A stretch of 64,000 bases of DNA from Micromonospora sp. CCTCC AA 2012012. Its GTDB lineage: Bacteria; Actinomycetota; Actinomycetes; Mycobacteriales; Micromonosporaceae. The stretch is from contig NZ_CP159342.1 of the NCBI RefSeq assembly GCF_040499845.1, positions 2,666,001 to 2,730,000 of the forward strand, in the 5' to 3' direction. How positions within the stretch are numbered: the first letter of the stretch is position 1; each line of letters opens with the position of its first letter. The notes beneath the pieces are model-generated. The model did not search any database. It was not told the origin of the DNA and saw only the letters and a program-made list of their open reading frames with translations. A program made the position numbers and the translations under genes. Below are positions 18,605-25,827 of this stretch, piece by piece.

Positions 18605-19927
18605 GTGCGCGTCTTCACCATCATCTGGTCCGGGCAGGCGCTGTCCCTGCTCGGCTCCACCATGACCACCTTCGGCGTCGGCATCTACGTCTATCTCCAG
18701 ACCGGGTCGGCGGCGTCGTTCACCACGCTGGTGCTGGCCGGCACGCTGCCGGGCATCGTCCTGCTGCCGGTCGCCGGCGCGCTCGTCGACCGGTGGGACC
18801 GCCGGTGGGCGATGATGGTCAGCGACGCCGGGAGCGCCCTCGCCCCGCTGATCGCGGTCCTCCTGCTGGCCACCGGTCACCTACGCCTGTGGCACCTGTA
18901 CGCGCTCGCGGTGCTGCTGTCGGTCTTCAAGGCGGTGCAGTGGCCGGCGTTCTCCGCCCTGGTGCCGCAGATCGTCACCCGCGAGCAGCTCTCGGTGGCC
19001 AACGGTCGGATCGGCGTCGCCGAGGCGGTCGGCGCGGTCGGCGGCGCCCTGCTCGGTGGCGCGCTCTATCCGGTGCTCGGCCTGGTCGGGCTGCTCACCG
19101 TCGACGTGGTCACGTTCACCGTCGCGGTCCTCACCGTGCTCGTCACCACGCGGATGGTCCCGCCGGCCCCCGCGCGGGCCGGCACGTCGGTGTCGGCCGG
19201 GCTCACCGAGGGCTGGCGGTTCATCCGCGCCCGGCCCGGCCTGTTCGGGCTGCTGCTCTTCTTCGCGGCCAACAACTTCGGCATGCAGACCGTGATCGTG
19301 CTGGTGCCGCCGCTGGTGCTGACCCTCGCCTCGCCGGCCGTGTACGGCGTCGTCGAGGCGGTCGGCTGGGCCGGCATGGCGATCGGCAGCGTGGTGGTGA
19401 GTGCCGCCCGGGAGCCCCGGCGGAAGGTCGCCACCATCATGGTGGTGGGACTGGTGCACGCGGTGCTGGTGCTGGCGATGGGGCTGACGCACAGCGTCTG
19501 GGTGGTGATGACCGGCATGTTCGGCATCCTCGGCGGCTACTCGGTGATCAACGCGGTCACCGCCACGCTGTGGCAGCTCAAGACGCCGACGCAGGTGCAG
19601 GGTCGGGTCTTCGCGGTCCGCCGGATGATCTCCTGGTCGTCGCAGCCCTTCGCGTACGCCTGCGCGGGCCTGCTCGCCCAGTACGTGGCCGCGCCCCTGG
19701 TCACCGGGGACGGTCCGCTCACCGGCACGGTGGGGCGGGTGACCGGCGCCGGTCAGGTCGGCGGCATCGCCCTGGTGTTCCTGGTCTCGGCGGCGCTGCT
19801 GCTCGGCACGCAGCTGCTGTTGTGGCTGCGCCCGGCGGTACGGAACGTGGAGACCGACCTGCCGGACCTGGTGGTGACGGCGCCGGAGCCGGCCGCCGAC
19901 CGCGACCCGGCGTTGCAGGCGGGTTAG
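18605..19927 (+). CDS. MFS exporter (MFS_3, EntS/macrolide-efflux-like)
   Basis: 440 residues from GTG 18605, one base after the NRPS stop; this start removes a spurious 19-residue N-terminal extension. About eleven or twelve hydrophobic segments are visible. It begins directly with an amphipathic VRVFTIIWSGQALSLLGS segment, and the loop between helices 2 and 3 carries DRWDRRW, typical of the motif-A region of drug:proton antiporters. EntS- and MefA-like members of this subfamily export peptides, siderophores or macrolides across the cytoplasmic membrane. Placed immediately behind the NRPS genes and most likely co-transcribed, it is the obvious candidate for exporting, and giving self-protection against, the left-block product. 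The substrate cannot be read from sequence. Confidence 0.88.
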   Translation: MRVFTIIWSGQALSLLGSTMTTFGVGIYVYLQTGSAASFTTLVLAGTLPGIVLLPVAGALVDRWDRRWAMMVSDAGSALAPLIAVLLLATGHLRLWHLYALAVLLSVFKAVQWPAFSALVPQIVTREQLSVANGRIGVAEAVGAVGGALLGGALYPVLGLVGLLTVDVVTFTVAVLTVLVTTRMVPPAPARAGTSVSAGLTEGWRFIRARPGLFGLLLFFAANNFGMQTVIVLVPPLVLTLASPAVYGVVEAVGWAGMAIGSVVVSAAREPRRKVATIMVVGLVHAVLVLAMGLTHSVWVVMTGMFGILGGYSVINAVTATLWQLKTPTQVQGRVFAVRRMISWSSQPFAYACAGLLAQYVAAPLVTGDGPLTGTVGRVTGAGQVGGIALVFLVSAALLLGTQLLLWLRPAVRNVETDLPDLVVTAPEPAADRDPALQAG

Positions 19928-19932
19928 GCGGC

Positions 19933-20646
19933 GTGCCCGAGCAGCAGATCCTCGGTGTGCTGGGCGGGATGGGGCCGCTGGCCTCGGCCGCGTTCGTGCA
20001 GACCGTCTACCGGCTCAACCCGGCGCCGTGCGAGCAGGACCTGCCCCGGGTGCTGCTCGACTCGACGCCGGCGTTCCCCGACCGGACCGAGGCGATCCGC
20101 ACCGGGCGGGACGCCGAGCTGGTCCGGCGGCTGGACGTGCACCTGCGCCGGCTGGTGGACGCGGGCGCGGAGGCGGTGGTGGTGGCCTGCTTCACCGCCC
20201 ACCACTTCCTGCCCCGCCTCACGCCGGAGCTGCTGCCCCGGGTCCGGTCGCTGATCGACCAGACGGTGCACGGGTTGGCCCACCGCGACGGCCGCTACCT
20301 GCTGCTCTGCACCGACGGCACCCGGCAGGCCCGGGTCTTCCCCCGCCACCCGTCCTGGCCGGACGTGGCCGGCCGGGTGGTGTGGCCGGACGAGGGGGAC
20401 CAGCGGGGCGTGCACCGGACGCTGTACCGGATGAAGCGGGGCGGCGCGCTCGCCGAGGCGGCCGACCTGGTCTCGACGCTGCGCTCCCGCTACCGCTGCA
20501 CCGGGGTGATCCTGGGCTGCACCGAGCTGCACCTGGTCGGCGACCGGCTGGTGGACCGGCTGGGCGGGCCGCAGGTGCTGGACCCGTTGCGCGAGATCGC
20601 GTTGTCGCTCTGGACGCGGGCTCCGCAGCCGCTGCTGCCGGTGTGA
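19933..20646 (+). CDS. Aspartate/glutamate racemase-family protein
   Basis: 237 residues from GTG 19933, five bases after the MFS stop. It starts GVLGGMGPLAS, the standard opening of the Asp/Glu racemase family. It keeps the two cysteine motifs that normally carry the acid/base thiols: ACFTAHHF (~residue 76) and GCTELHL (~residue 195). In the first motif the usual CNT is CFT, so the substrate-contacting Asn is missing, which suggests a shifted substrate. Cytoplasmic and cofactor-independent by family. Since the visible NRPS proteins have no epimerisation domain, supplying a D-amino acid precursor is a sensible role (compare McyF in microcystin clusters), but this is inference. Last gene of the rightward NRPS operon; its stop codon lies within a terminator-like hairpin. 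Confidence 0.85.
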   Translation: MPEQQILGVLGGMGPLASAAFVQTVYRLNPAPCEQDLPRVLLDSTPAFPDRTEAIRTGRDAELVRRLDVHLRRLVDAGAEAVVVACFTAHHFLPRLTPELLPRVRSLIDQTVHGLAHRDGRYLLLCTDGTRQARVFPRHPSWPDVAGRVVWPDEGDQRGVHRTLYRMKRGGALAEAADLVSTLRSRYRCTGVILGCTELHLVGDRLVDRLGGPQVLDPLREIALSLWTRAPQPLLPV

Positions 20647-20695
20647 CCGTCCGGCAGGACCAGCCGGCCGGGTCGGTGACCGGCCCGGACGGTCA
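20644..20695. terminator. Convergent-gene hairpin containing both stop codons
   Basis: TGACCGTCCGG (20644-20654) and CCGGACGGTCA (20685-20695) form a perfect 11-bp inverted repeat, and the intervening CCGG..CCGG bases can extend the stem. The left arm begins with the racemase stop TGA and the right arm ends with the complement of the pptT stop. It fits a bidirectional terminator; there is no U tract, as is common at this GC content. Confidence 0.65.
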
Positions 20696-21349
20696 GCCGG
20701 CGGATTCGGCGACCGGCACCGCGATCGCGGTGGCGACCAGGCCGTCCGCCACCCGCCACCGGCCGGGGAACCCGTCCGGGACGCCCGGTTCGGGTGTACG
20801 GAGCCGAGCCGAGAAGGTGCCGTCGGCACGCAGCTCGACCTCGGCCTCGTCGAAGTCCAGCAGCCGGCGGCCGAGCGGGAACCACGCCTTGTAGAACGCC
20901 TCCTTGGCGCTCCACAGCAGCCGGTCCGCGGCCACGTCGGGCCGGGCCACGAAGAGCGCGCCGAGCCGCGCCCGCTCGGCGGGCAGCGCGATGGCGGCGA
21001 GCACGCCGGCCGGGAGCCGCTCGTTCGGCTCGGCGTCGATGCCGACGGTACGCACCGTGGCGGCCGGGGCCAGCGCGGCGGCCCGGTACCCGGCGCAGTG
21101 CGTCATGCTGCCGACCACTCCCGCCGGCCAGCACGGCGCGCCCCGCTCGCCCGGCAGCACCGGCGCCGGGGCCACCCCGAGCGCCACCATCGCCGTACGC
21201 GCGCACCAGCGCACCGTGGTGAACTCCCGGCGGCGCCGCTCGACGGCCCGGGTGATGTGCGTGTCCTCCGGCGACAGCAGACTCGCCTCCGGCGGGTCGC
21301 CGTACGCGTGCGCGGTGACCACCGGCGCCGGCAGCAGGTCCCCGATCAC
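20693..21349 (-). CDS. pptT: 4'-phosphopantetheinyl transferase, PptT type
   Basis: 218 residues. It transfers 4'-phosphopantetheine from CoA to the conserved Ser of ACP/PCP domains, making PKS and NRPS holo-enzymes in the cytosol. Visible signatures are those of mycobacterial PptT: EFTTVRWCAR, GVVGSMTHCAGY, VGIDAEPNE (Mg-binding Asp/Glu) and WSAKEAFYKAWFPLGRR with the catalytic Glu/Lys. The GTG start at 21349 gives a 4-base GTGA overlap with pptH, so the two are coupled. A single-domain enzyme of this length is normal for the family. It could serve every carrier domain in this window and also housekeeping synthases, so its presence does not prove membership of either cluster. Confidence 0.95.
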   Translation of the reverse strand: MIGDLLPAPVVTAHAYGDPPEASLLSPEDTHITRAVERRRREFTTVRWCARTAMVALGVAPAPVLPGERGAPCWPAGVVGSMTHCAGYRAAALAPAATVRTVGIDAEPNERLPAGVLAAIALPAERARLGALFVARPDVAADRLLWSAKEAFYKAWFPLGRRLLDFDEAEVELRADGTFSARLRTPEPGVPDGFPGRWRVADGLVATAIAVPVAESAG

Positions 21350-22200
21350 CGCTGCACCAGCCGGTCCCCGGCGCCCAGCGGCACCTCGGTCACGTCGACG
21401 GGGCGACCCCGCCGCCGCCACTCGCGGGGATAGCCCACGGAGACCTCGACGAAGGGCACCCCGTCGACCGTCATGGTGCGCGGGATGTGCAGGTGGCCGT
21501 AGACGACGGCGTCGGCGCGGAACCGGCGGTGCCAGTCGGCGGTGCGGTCGGTGCCGCACCAGATCGCGAACTCCTGGTGCCACAGCGCCCGGGTCGGCTC
21601 CCGGACCAGCGGGAAGTGGTTCACCAGCACGGTGCGGCGGTCCGGCTCGATCGCCGCCAGCCGGGCCTCGGTCAGCTCCACCCGCGCCGCACACCACGCC
21701 GCCCGGTCCGGGTACGGGTCGGGGTGCAGCAGGAACTCGTCGGTGCAGACCACCCCGGCGGCGTACGCCCGCTCCAGCGCCGCCGCGGTGGTGGCCGCCC
21801 CGGCGGGCCGGAACGAGTAGTCGTAGAGCACGAACAGGGGCGCCACGGTGACCGGCCCGCCGGGCCCTTCCCACGTCGCGTACGGGTCCTCGGGGGTGAG
21901 CACGCCGTGCCGGCGGCACATCTCGACCAGCATCCGGTAGCGGGCCTCCCCGCGCAGCTGGACCGGGTCGGCGGTGGGCGTCCACAGCTCGTGGTTGCCG
22001 GGGGCCCAGATCACCCTGGCGAAGCGGCCGGCCAGCAGGCTCAACGCCCACTCGACCTCGGCGGCGACCTCCCCGACGTCCCCCGCGACGAGCAGCCAGT
22101 CGTCGTCGGACCGGGGCCGCAGCCGCGCCACGATCTCCCGGTTCTCCGCGTGGTGCACGTGCAGGTCGCTGATGGCCAGCAGCCGGCCGACGGAGGTCAT
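21346..22200 (-). CDS. pptH: Metallophosphoesterase, probable phosphopantetheinyl hydrolase PptH
   Basis: 284 residues from ATG 22200; a TTG 33 bases upstream is an alternative, and neither has a strong ribosome site. The calcineurin-type metal motifs are clear: ISDLHVHH near the N-terminus, VAGDVGE, APGNHELW, VNHFPL and YGHLHIPR. Placed immediately upstream of, and overlapping, pptT, it matches the mycobacterial PptT-PptH (Rv2794c-Rv2795c) pair, where the esterase removes phosphopantetheine from carrier proteins. The function is therefore assigned mostly by this conserved gene pair; generic metallophosphoesterase activity is all the sequence alone shows. It is divergent from the cold-shock gene. 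Confidence 0.85.
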   Translation of the reverse strand: MTSVGRLLAISDLHVHHAENREIVARLRPRSDDDWLLVAGDVGEVAAEVEWALSLLAGRFARVIWAPGNHELWTPTADPVQLRGEARYRMLVEMCRRHGVLTPEDPYATWEGPGGPVTVAPLFVLYDYSFRPAGAATTAAALERAYAAGVVCTDEFLLHPDPYPDRAAWCAARVELTEARLAAIEPDRRTVLVNHFPLVREPTRALWHQEFAIWCGTDRTADWHRRFRADAVVYGHLHIPRTMTVDGVPFVEVSVGYPREWRRRGRPVDVTEVPLGAGDRLVQR

Positions 22201-22379
22201 GGCGACCACGATGGCACGGCCGGGCTGGGGCAAGACCTAGTCCTGCGGCCCTCCGTCGTGGAGCCGCTGCGGGGCCCCCGGGCCGGGATACAGTGACCGG
22301 GCGTGGCGGCGACCCGGGCTCTCGGCGGGCACCGCCCGCGGGGTGTGTGCGCCAGGTTGACGGTGAGGTGAAGGTGACG
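22201..22379. promoter_or_regulatory. Divergent intergenic region, pptH / cold-shock gene
   Basis: 179 bases without a gene, holding the promoters of the pptH-pptT unit and of the cold-shock gene. GATACAGT near 22288 could be a -10 element for the rightward gene, but I see no convincing -35 partner. GAGGTGAAGG just before 22374 is a good ribosome site. Confidence 0.45.
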
Positions 22380-22793
22380 ATGGCCAGCGGGAAGATCATC
22401 CGGTACAACGAGACCAAGGGTTACGGGTTCATCGCCCCGGACGACGGCGGCGAGGACCTTTTCATCCACGTCAACGACGTGGGTTTCCCGCTCACCGACC
22501 GCTGCGTCGGTCAGCGGGTGAGCTATGAGGTGATGGAGGGCCAGAAGGGCCTGAAGGCGGCCCGGATCCAGCTGCTGGACCCGCCTGCGGCGCCCCGGCG
22601 GGCCGCCCCGACGACCCGGCTCGACGACGAGGACGACGAGGACTGCGAGGTCCTCTCGGCCGAGGAGTACAGCAGCGAGATCACCGAGGCGCTGATGGAG
22701 ACCGCGCCGAGCCTGACCGGCGCCCAGATCATGAAGATCCGGGAGCGGCTGATCGCCGCCGGGTACGCCCGCGGCTGGGTGGTCAAGGGCTGA
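22380..22793 (+). CDS. Cold-shock-domain protein with C-terminal extension
   Basis: 137 residues from ATG 22380; GTG 22374 is equally possible, and the GAGGTGAAGG ribosome site suits either. The first ~65 residues are a cold-shock OB fold with RNP1 KGYGFI and RNP2 DLFIHV, which bind single-stranded RNA/DNA. Unlike the usual ~67-residue Csp, a ~70-residue tail follows, first acidic (LDDEDDEDCE) and then a predicted helical segment (SEITEALMETAPSLTGAQIMKIRERL). Such extended versions are known in actinomycetes. Probably a housekeeping RNA chaperone; nothing ties it to the clusters. Confidence 0.9.
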   Translation: MASGKIIRYNETKGYGFIAPDDGGEDLFIHVNDVGFPLTDRCVGQRVSYEVMEGQKGLKAARIQLLDPPAAPRRAAPTTRLDDEDDEDCEVLSAEEYSSEITEALMETAPSLTGAQIMKIRERLIAAGYARGWVVKG

Positions 22794-22798
22794 CCGCC

Positions 22799-22851
22799 GG
22801 TCGGCGGGCGCGGGCGGTGCGGCGTCGGCACGTACCGCCCGACGGCCGACC
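22799..22851. terminator. Two-part hairpin between convergent genes
   Basis: GGTCGGC (22799-22805) pairs with GCCGACC (22845-22851), and inside it GGGCGGT (22812-22818) pairs with ACCGCCC (22834-22840). It fills the gap between the cold-shock gene and the glycosyltransferase, so a bidirectional terminator is likely. Confidence 0.55.
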
Positions 22852-24054
22852 TCAGCGGCGGGCCCGCGCCTCGATGTAGTCGGCCGCCCGGGGTGGCCCG
22901 TCGGTCGACCGCAGCGCGTCCCGGATCGTGCCGACGGCGGCGCGCACCGCGTCGTCGGCGGCCACCGCGTCGACCGCGGCGCGCAGCCCGTCGGCGGTGA
23001 CCGGCTGTCCCGACAGGTCCACGCCGAGGCCCAGCTCCGCCAGGCGCGCGGCGATGATCCGCTGCTCCGGCATGTGCGGCAGCGCGACCACCGGGGTCCC
23101 GAAGTACATGGCCTCCATCGCGCTGTTCATGCCGGCGTGCGAGACGAACACGTCGGCCCGCTCCAGCACGGCCAGCTGCGGCACCCAGGTCATCAGCTCC
23201 ACGTTCTCCGGCACCGCGCCGAGGGCGTCGCGGTCGACGCCCTCGCCCACCGCGACCACCGCGTGCCAGCGGGTCCCGGCGAACGCGTCCACGCAGGTGC
23301 GCAGCAGGTCGCCGTGGTTGTCGTAGTTGAAGCTGCCCATCGAGACCAGCACCACCGGCCGGTCCGGGGCGGGTGGTGTCCACTGCTGGGCGGGCCGGTT
23401 GCCGATGCAGGCGCCGACGAAGGCGAACCGGTCGTCGAACGTCTCGTGCGCCGGCTGGAAGCGCCGGGGCAGGAAGACCAGGTTCGCGTCGTCGGCGGGC
23501 GCGGTGAACTCCTCCAGCGTCACGTCGGCCAGGCCGTGCTCGTGCAGCAGCGCGCCCATCTTGACGAAGAAGTCGATGATCGCCGGGTGGGTCCCGTCGA
23601 TCTCACCGGCGAACATCGCGCCGATCTGCTGGGTCAGCGAGTAGTGCTCGTTGGAGGCGAAGGTCACGAACATCTCGATCGCCGGCCGCTTCCACTTGCG
23701 GGCCAGCACCCGCCCCGCCGCGAACGTGCTCACGTCGTAGAGCAGCACGTCCGGCACGTCGTCACCGAAGCCGGCCTCGTAGACCGGCACGGTGGCGATC
23801 GCCTCGTCGATCGAGCGGACCGGCTCGTGCGCCATGTACTCGGCGTCGATCCGGTGCAGCAGCTTGCGGGAGGCCAGCGGTGACTCGTACGGCAGCAGCG
23901 TCGCCCCGGCGGCGGTGACCAGCGGCGCGAAACGGCTGTTCGTCGCGTACGTCACCCGGTGCCCGCGGCGCACCAGTTCCGCGACGACGGGGAGCGTCGG
24001 ATTGATGTGTCCGAACGCGGGCAACGGCAGGAACGCCACGTGCAACCTCGACAT
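22852..24054 (-). CDS. MGT-family (OleD/macrolide-type) glycosyltransferase
   Basis: 400 residues from ATG 24054 (MSRLHVAFLPLPAFGHINPTLP), with GAGG eight bases upstream. A two-domain GT-B fold is expected. The N-terminal acceptor half starts with the FGHINP motif; the C-terminal nucleotide-sugar half has VLVSMGSFNYD, WVPQLAVL and the donor-binding FVSHAGMNSAMEAMYFGTPVVALP. MGT enzymes glycosylate macrolides and similar lipophilic aglycones, using NDP-deoxysugars, or UDP-glucose when they serve as self-resistance enzymes. Here it could be the sugar transferase for the polyketide or a resistance enzyme; sequence does not decide. It is divergent from the methyltransferase operon across a 183-bp promoter region. 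Confidence 0.92.
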   Translation of the reverse strand: MSRLHVAFLPLPAFGHINPTLPVVAELVRRGHRVTYATNSRFAPLVTAAGATLLPYESPLASRKLLHRIDAEYMAHEPVRSIDEAIATVPVYEAGFGDDVPDVLLYDVSTFAAGRVLARKWKRPAIEMFVTFASNEHYSLTQQIGAMFAGEIDGTHPAIIDFFVKMGALLHEHGLADVTLEEFTAPADDANLVFLPRRFQPAHETFDDRFAFVGACIGNRPAQQWTPPAPDRPVVLVSMGSFNYDNHGDLLRTCVDAFAGTRWHAVVAVGEGVDRDALGAVPENVELMTWVPQLAVLERADVFVSHAGMNSAMEAMYFGTPVVALPHMPEQRIIAARLAELGLGVDLSGQPVTADGLRAAVDAVAADDAVRAAVGTIRDALRSTDGPPRAADYIEARARR

Positions 24055-24237
24055 GACCGGGAGCCTCGCACTCCGGCGTCCCGCCGGACGCCGGGACGCC
24101 GGCAAGTCTGGGGAACTTCCCAGCCAATTCCTGCCGTGCTCTCCAGACTCGCGGGAAACCACTTGTCTTTGTGGAGAGCCGGGCCGTCGGCGTGCTGAGT
24201 TGATCCGACAACTCCCTCCGATGGAGAGCGAGACGCC
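24055..24237. promoter_or_regulatory. Divergent promoter region, glycosyltransferase / methyltransferase operon
   Basis: 183 bases with lower GC than the flanking genes, serving both directions. It contains the dyad listed at 24107-24123, an AT-richer stretch (CACTTGTCTTTGTGG, ~24160-24174) and a TTGATCCGACAACT stretch near 24200. GGAGAG at ~24223 is the probable ribosome site for the methyltransferase. Exact promoter boxes are not assignable. Confidence 0.6.
24107..24123. promoter_or_regulatory. 17-bp dyad, copy 1 (possible operator)
   Basis: TCTGGGGAACTTCCCAG, an imperfect palindrome 53 bases upstream of the glycosyltransferase start and 115 upstream of the methyltransferase start. The same pattern, TCTGGGG-N3-TTCCC-N-G, recurs at 33174-33190 in the other divergent glycosyltransferase promoter region, suggesting a shared regulator. 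No binding protein is known to me. Confidence 0.45.
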
Positions 24238-24909
24238 GTGAGCCAATCAGCAGAACCGATCGCCGGACAGGAGTCCCGCAGACCACTGACGCCCGGTCTG
24301 GAGGTCTTCTCCCGGGGCTGGCCCGACCAGGCGCCCGACACGGTCTGCGGCTGGGGATCCAGCGAGCCGCACACCCAGCTCGTCCGCAAGGGGCTGAGCG
24401 GCATCCTGCAGACGTACGGGGTCCGCACGCTGACCGACGCCGGCTGCGGCGACCTCGCGTGGATGAGCACGCTCGACCTGACCGGCGTGGACTACGTCGG
24501 GCACGACGTGCACGAACGGGAGTCCTGGCCGGAGCTGCGCCGCCGCGGCTACCGGTTGCAGGTCCTCGACATCACCACCGAGGACGTCCGCCCGGCCGAC
24601 CTGCTGATCTGCCGGGACGTCTTCATCCACCTGCCCAACGACATGGTGCTGGCCGCCCTGGAGCGGTTCCGCGCCTCGTGCCGGCTGCTGCTCACCACCA
24701 GCTACACCAGCGACGCGTCGCTGCCGGGCGGGGAGTTCTCCAACCTGGAGCGGATGGCGGCGCCCAGCCTGCGGCACGCGAAGCTCGACCTCACCCGCTT
24801 CCCGTTCGGCCTCGGTGAGCCGCTGGAGCGGATCCCCGAGGACTGCCCGAACAAGTACCTGTGCCTGTGGGACATGACCGCCGTCCCGTCGGGTGGGAGC
24901 GCCCGATGA
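24238..24909 (+). CDS. Class I SAM-dependent methyltransferase
   Basis: 223 residues from GTG 24238. The SAM-binding motif I is TDAGCGD (~residue 64), followed by an acidic strand end (VGHDVHE) and LLICRDVFIHLPNDMVLAALERF, a typical motif IV-post region. The C-terminal part (PNKYLCLWDM) is not one I can match to a named subfamily, so the acceptor atom (O, N or C) is unknown. It overlaps the MqnD-like gene by ATGA and starts the four-gene operon, so it most likely acts on the same unknown small molecule as its partners. A cytosolic soluble protein with no signal or membrane segment. Confidence 0.88.
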   Translation: MSQSAEPIAGQESRRPLTPGLEVFSRGWPDQAPDTVCGWGSSEPHTQLVRKGLSGILQTYGVRTLTDAGCGDLAWMSTLDLTGVDYVGHDVHERESWPELRRRGYRLQVLDITTEDVRPADLLICRDVFIHLPNDMVLAALERFRASCRLLLTTSYTSDASLPGGEFSNLERMAAPSLRHAKLDLTRFPFGLGEPLERIPEDCPNKYLCLWDMTAVPSGGSAR

Positions 24910-25781
24910 GCGAGCGGCTGCGCCTGGCCCACTCCCCCTGCCCGAACGACACGTTCGTCTTCCACGCCTGGACGGCCGGTCTGCTGCCCGGCTCCACCCC
25001 GCCGGTGGTGACGCTGGCCGACATCGACGTCACCAACGGCATGGCCGAGCGGGGCGAGCTGGACGTACTGAAGATCTCCTACGCGGCCCTGCCGTACGTG
25101 CTGGACCGGTACGCGCTGCTGCCCACCGGGGGCGCGCTCGGGCACGGCTGCGGACCGCTGGTGCTCACCCGGCAGGAGTGCGCCCCGACCGACCTCGCCG
25201 GCCGGGTGGTGGCCATCCCGACCGAGCGCTCCACGGCGTACCTGCTGTTCCGGTTCTGGGCGCAGCAGGCGTGCCCGACGGCGGACATCCGGACGGTGGT
25301 GATGCCGTTCCACGAGATCATGCCCGCGGTCCGCGACGGGGTGGTCGACGCCGGTCTGGTCATTCACGAGGCCCGGTTCACCTATCCTTCGTACGGCCTG
25401 CACCGGCTGGTCGACCTCGGCCAGGCCTGGGAGGGGCGGACCGGACTGCCGATCCCGCTCGGCGCGATCGTCGCCCGGCGCAGCCTCGGGGCCCGGCGGC
25501 TGGCGGAGATCACCGCCGCGATCCGCGCCTCCGTCCGGTACGCCTGGGCCGACCCGGAGGCCTCTCGGGCGTACGTGCGTGAGCACGCCCAGGAGCTGGC
25601 GCCGGAGGTGCTGGAGGGGCACATCGGGCTCTACGTCAACCGGTACACCGAGGACCTGGGCGGGTGCGGTCTCGCCGCCGTCCGGACGATGCTCGACCTG
25701 GCCGCGACGGCCGGCCTGGTGCCGCCGGTGGCGGAGGACGCCCTCGACCTGCCGGCGCCGGCCGACCCGGTCCCGGCCTGA
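24906..25781 (+). CDS. MqnD-like protein (1,4-dihydroxy-6-naphthoate synthase family)
   Basis: 291 residues. The whole length follows MqnD: LAHSPCPNDTFVFHAW at the N-terminus, LKISYAALPYVL, GGALGHGCGPLVL, AIPTERSTAYLLFRFW, AVRDGVVDAGLVIHEARFTY and GLPIPLGAIVARR. MqnD of the futalosine menaquinone pathway cleaves cyclic dehypoxanthine futalosine to 1,4-dihydroxy-6-naphthoate. The VitK2_biosynth fold is related to periplasmic binding proteins, but no signal peptide is present, so it is cytosolic. Lying between a methyltransferase and a PIG-L/formyltransferase pair with a 4-base overlap, it does not look like the primary menaquinone gene, which normally sits with mqnA/C/E; a recruited role on a related substrate is my inference. 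The family assignment is strong, the reaction is not. Confidence 0.9.
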   Translation: MSERLRLAHSPCPNDTFVFHAWTAGLLPGSTPPVVTLADIDVTNGMAERGELDVLKISYAALPYVLDRYALLPTGGALGHGCGPLVLTRQECAPTDLAGRVVAIPTERSTAYLLFRFWAQQACPTADIRTVVMPFHEIMPAVRDGVVDAGLVIHEARFTYPSYGLHRLVDLGQAWEGRTGLPIPLGAIVARRSLGARRLAEITAAIRASVRYAWADPEASRAYVREHAQELAPEVLEGHIGLYVNRYTEDLGGCGLAAVRTMLDLAATAGLVPPVAEDALDLPAPADPVPA

Positions 25782-25827
25782 GCACGGTCCCGGGCAGCGA
25801 CGGGGAATGTCACGGATAGGAGGCGTT

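Noticed and set aside
10960..18684. Minus-strand open frame of about 2,570 codons opposite the second NRPS
   Set aside because: It has no recognisable motif and low-complexity composition, and lies antisense to a gene with clear C, A and PCP motifs.
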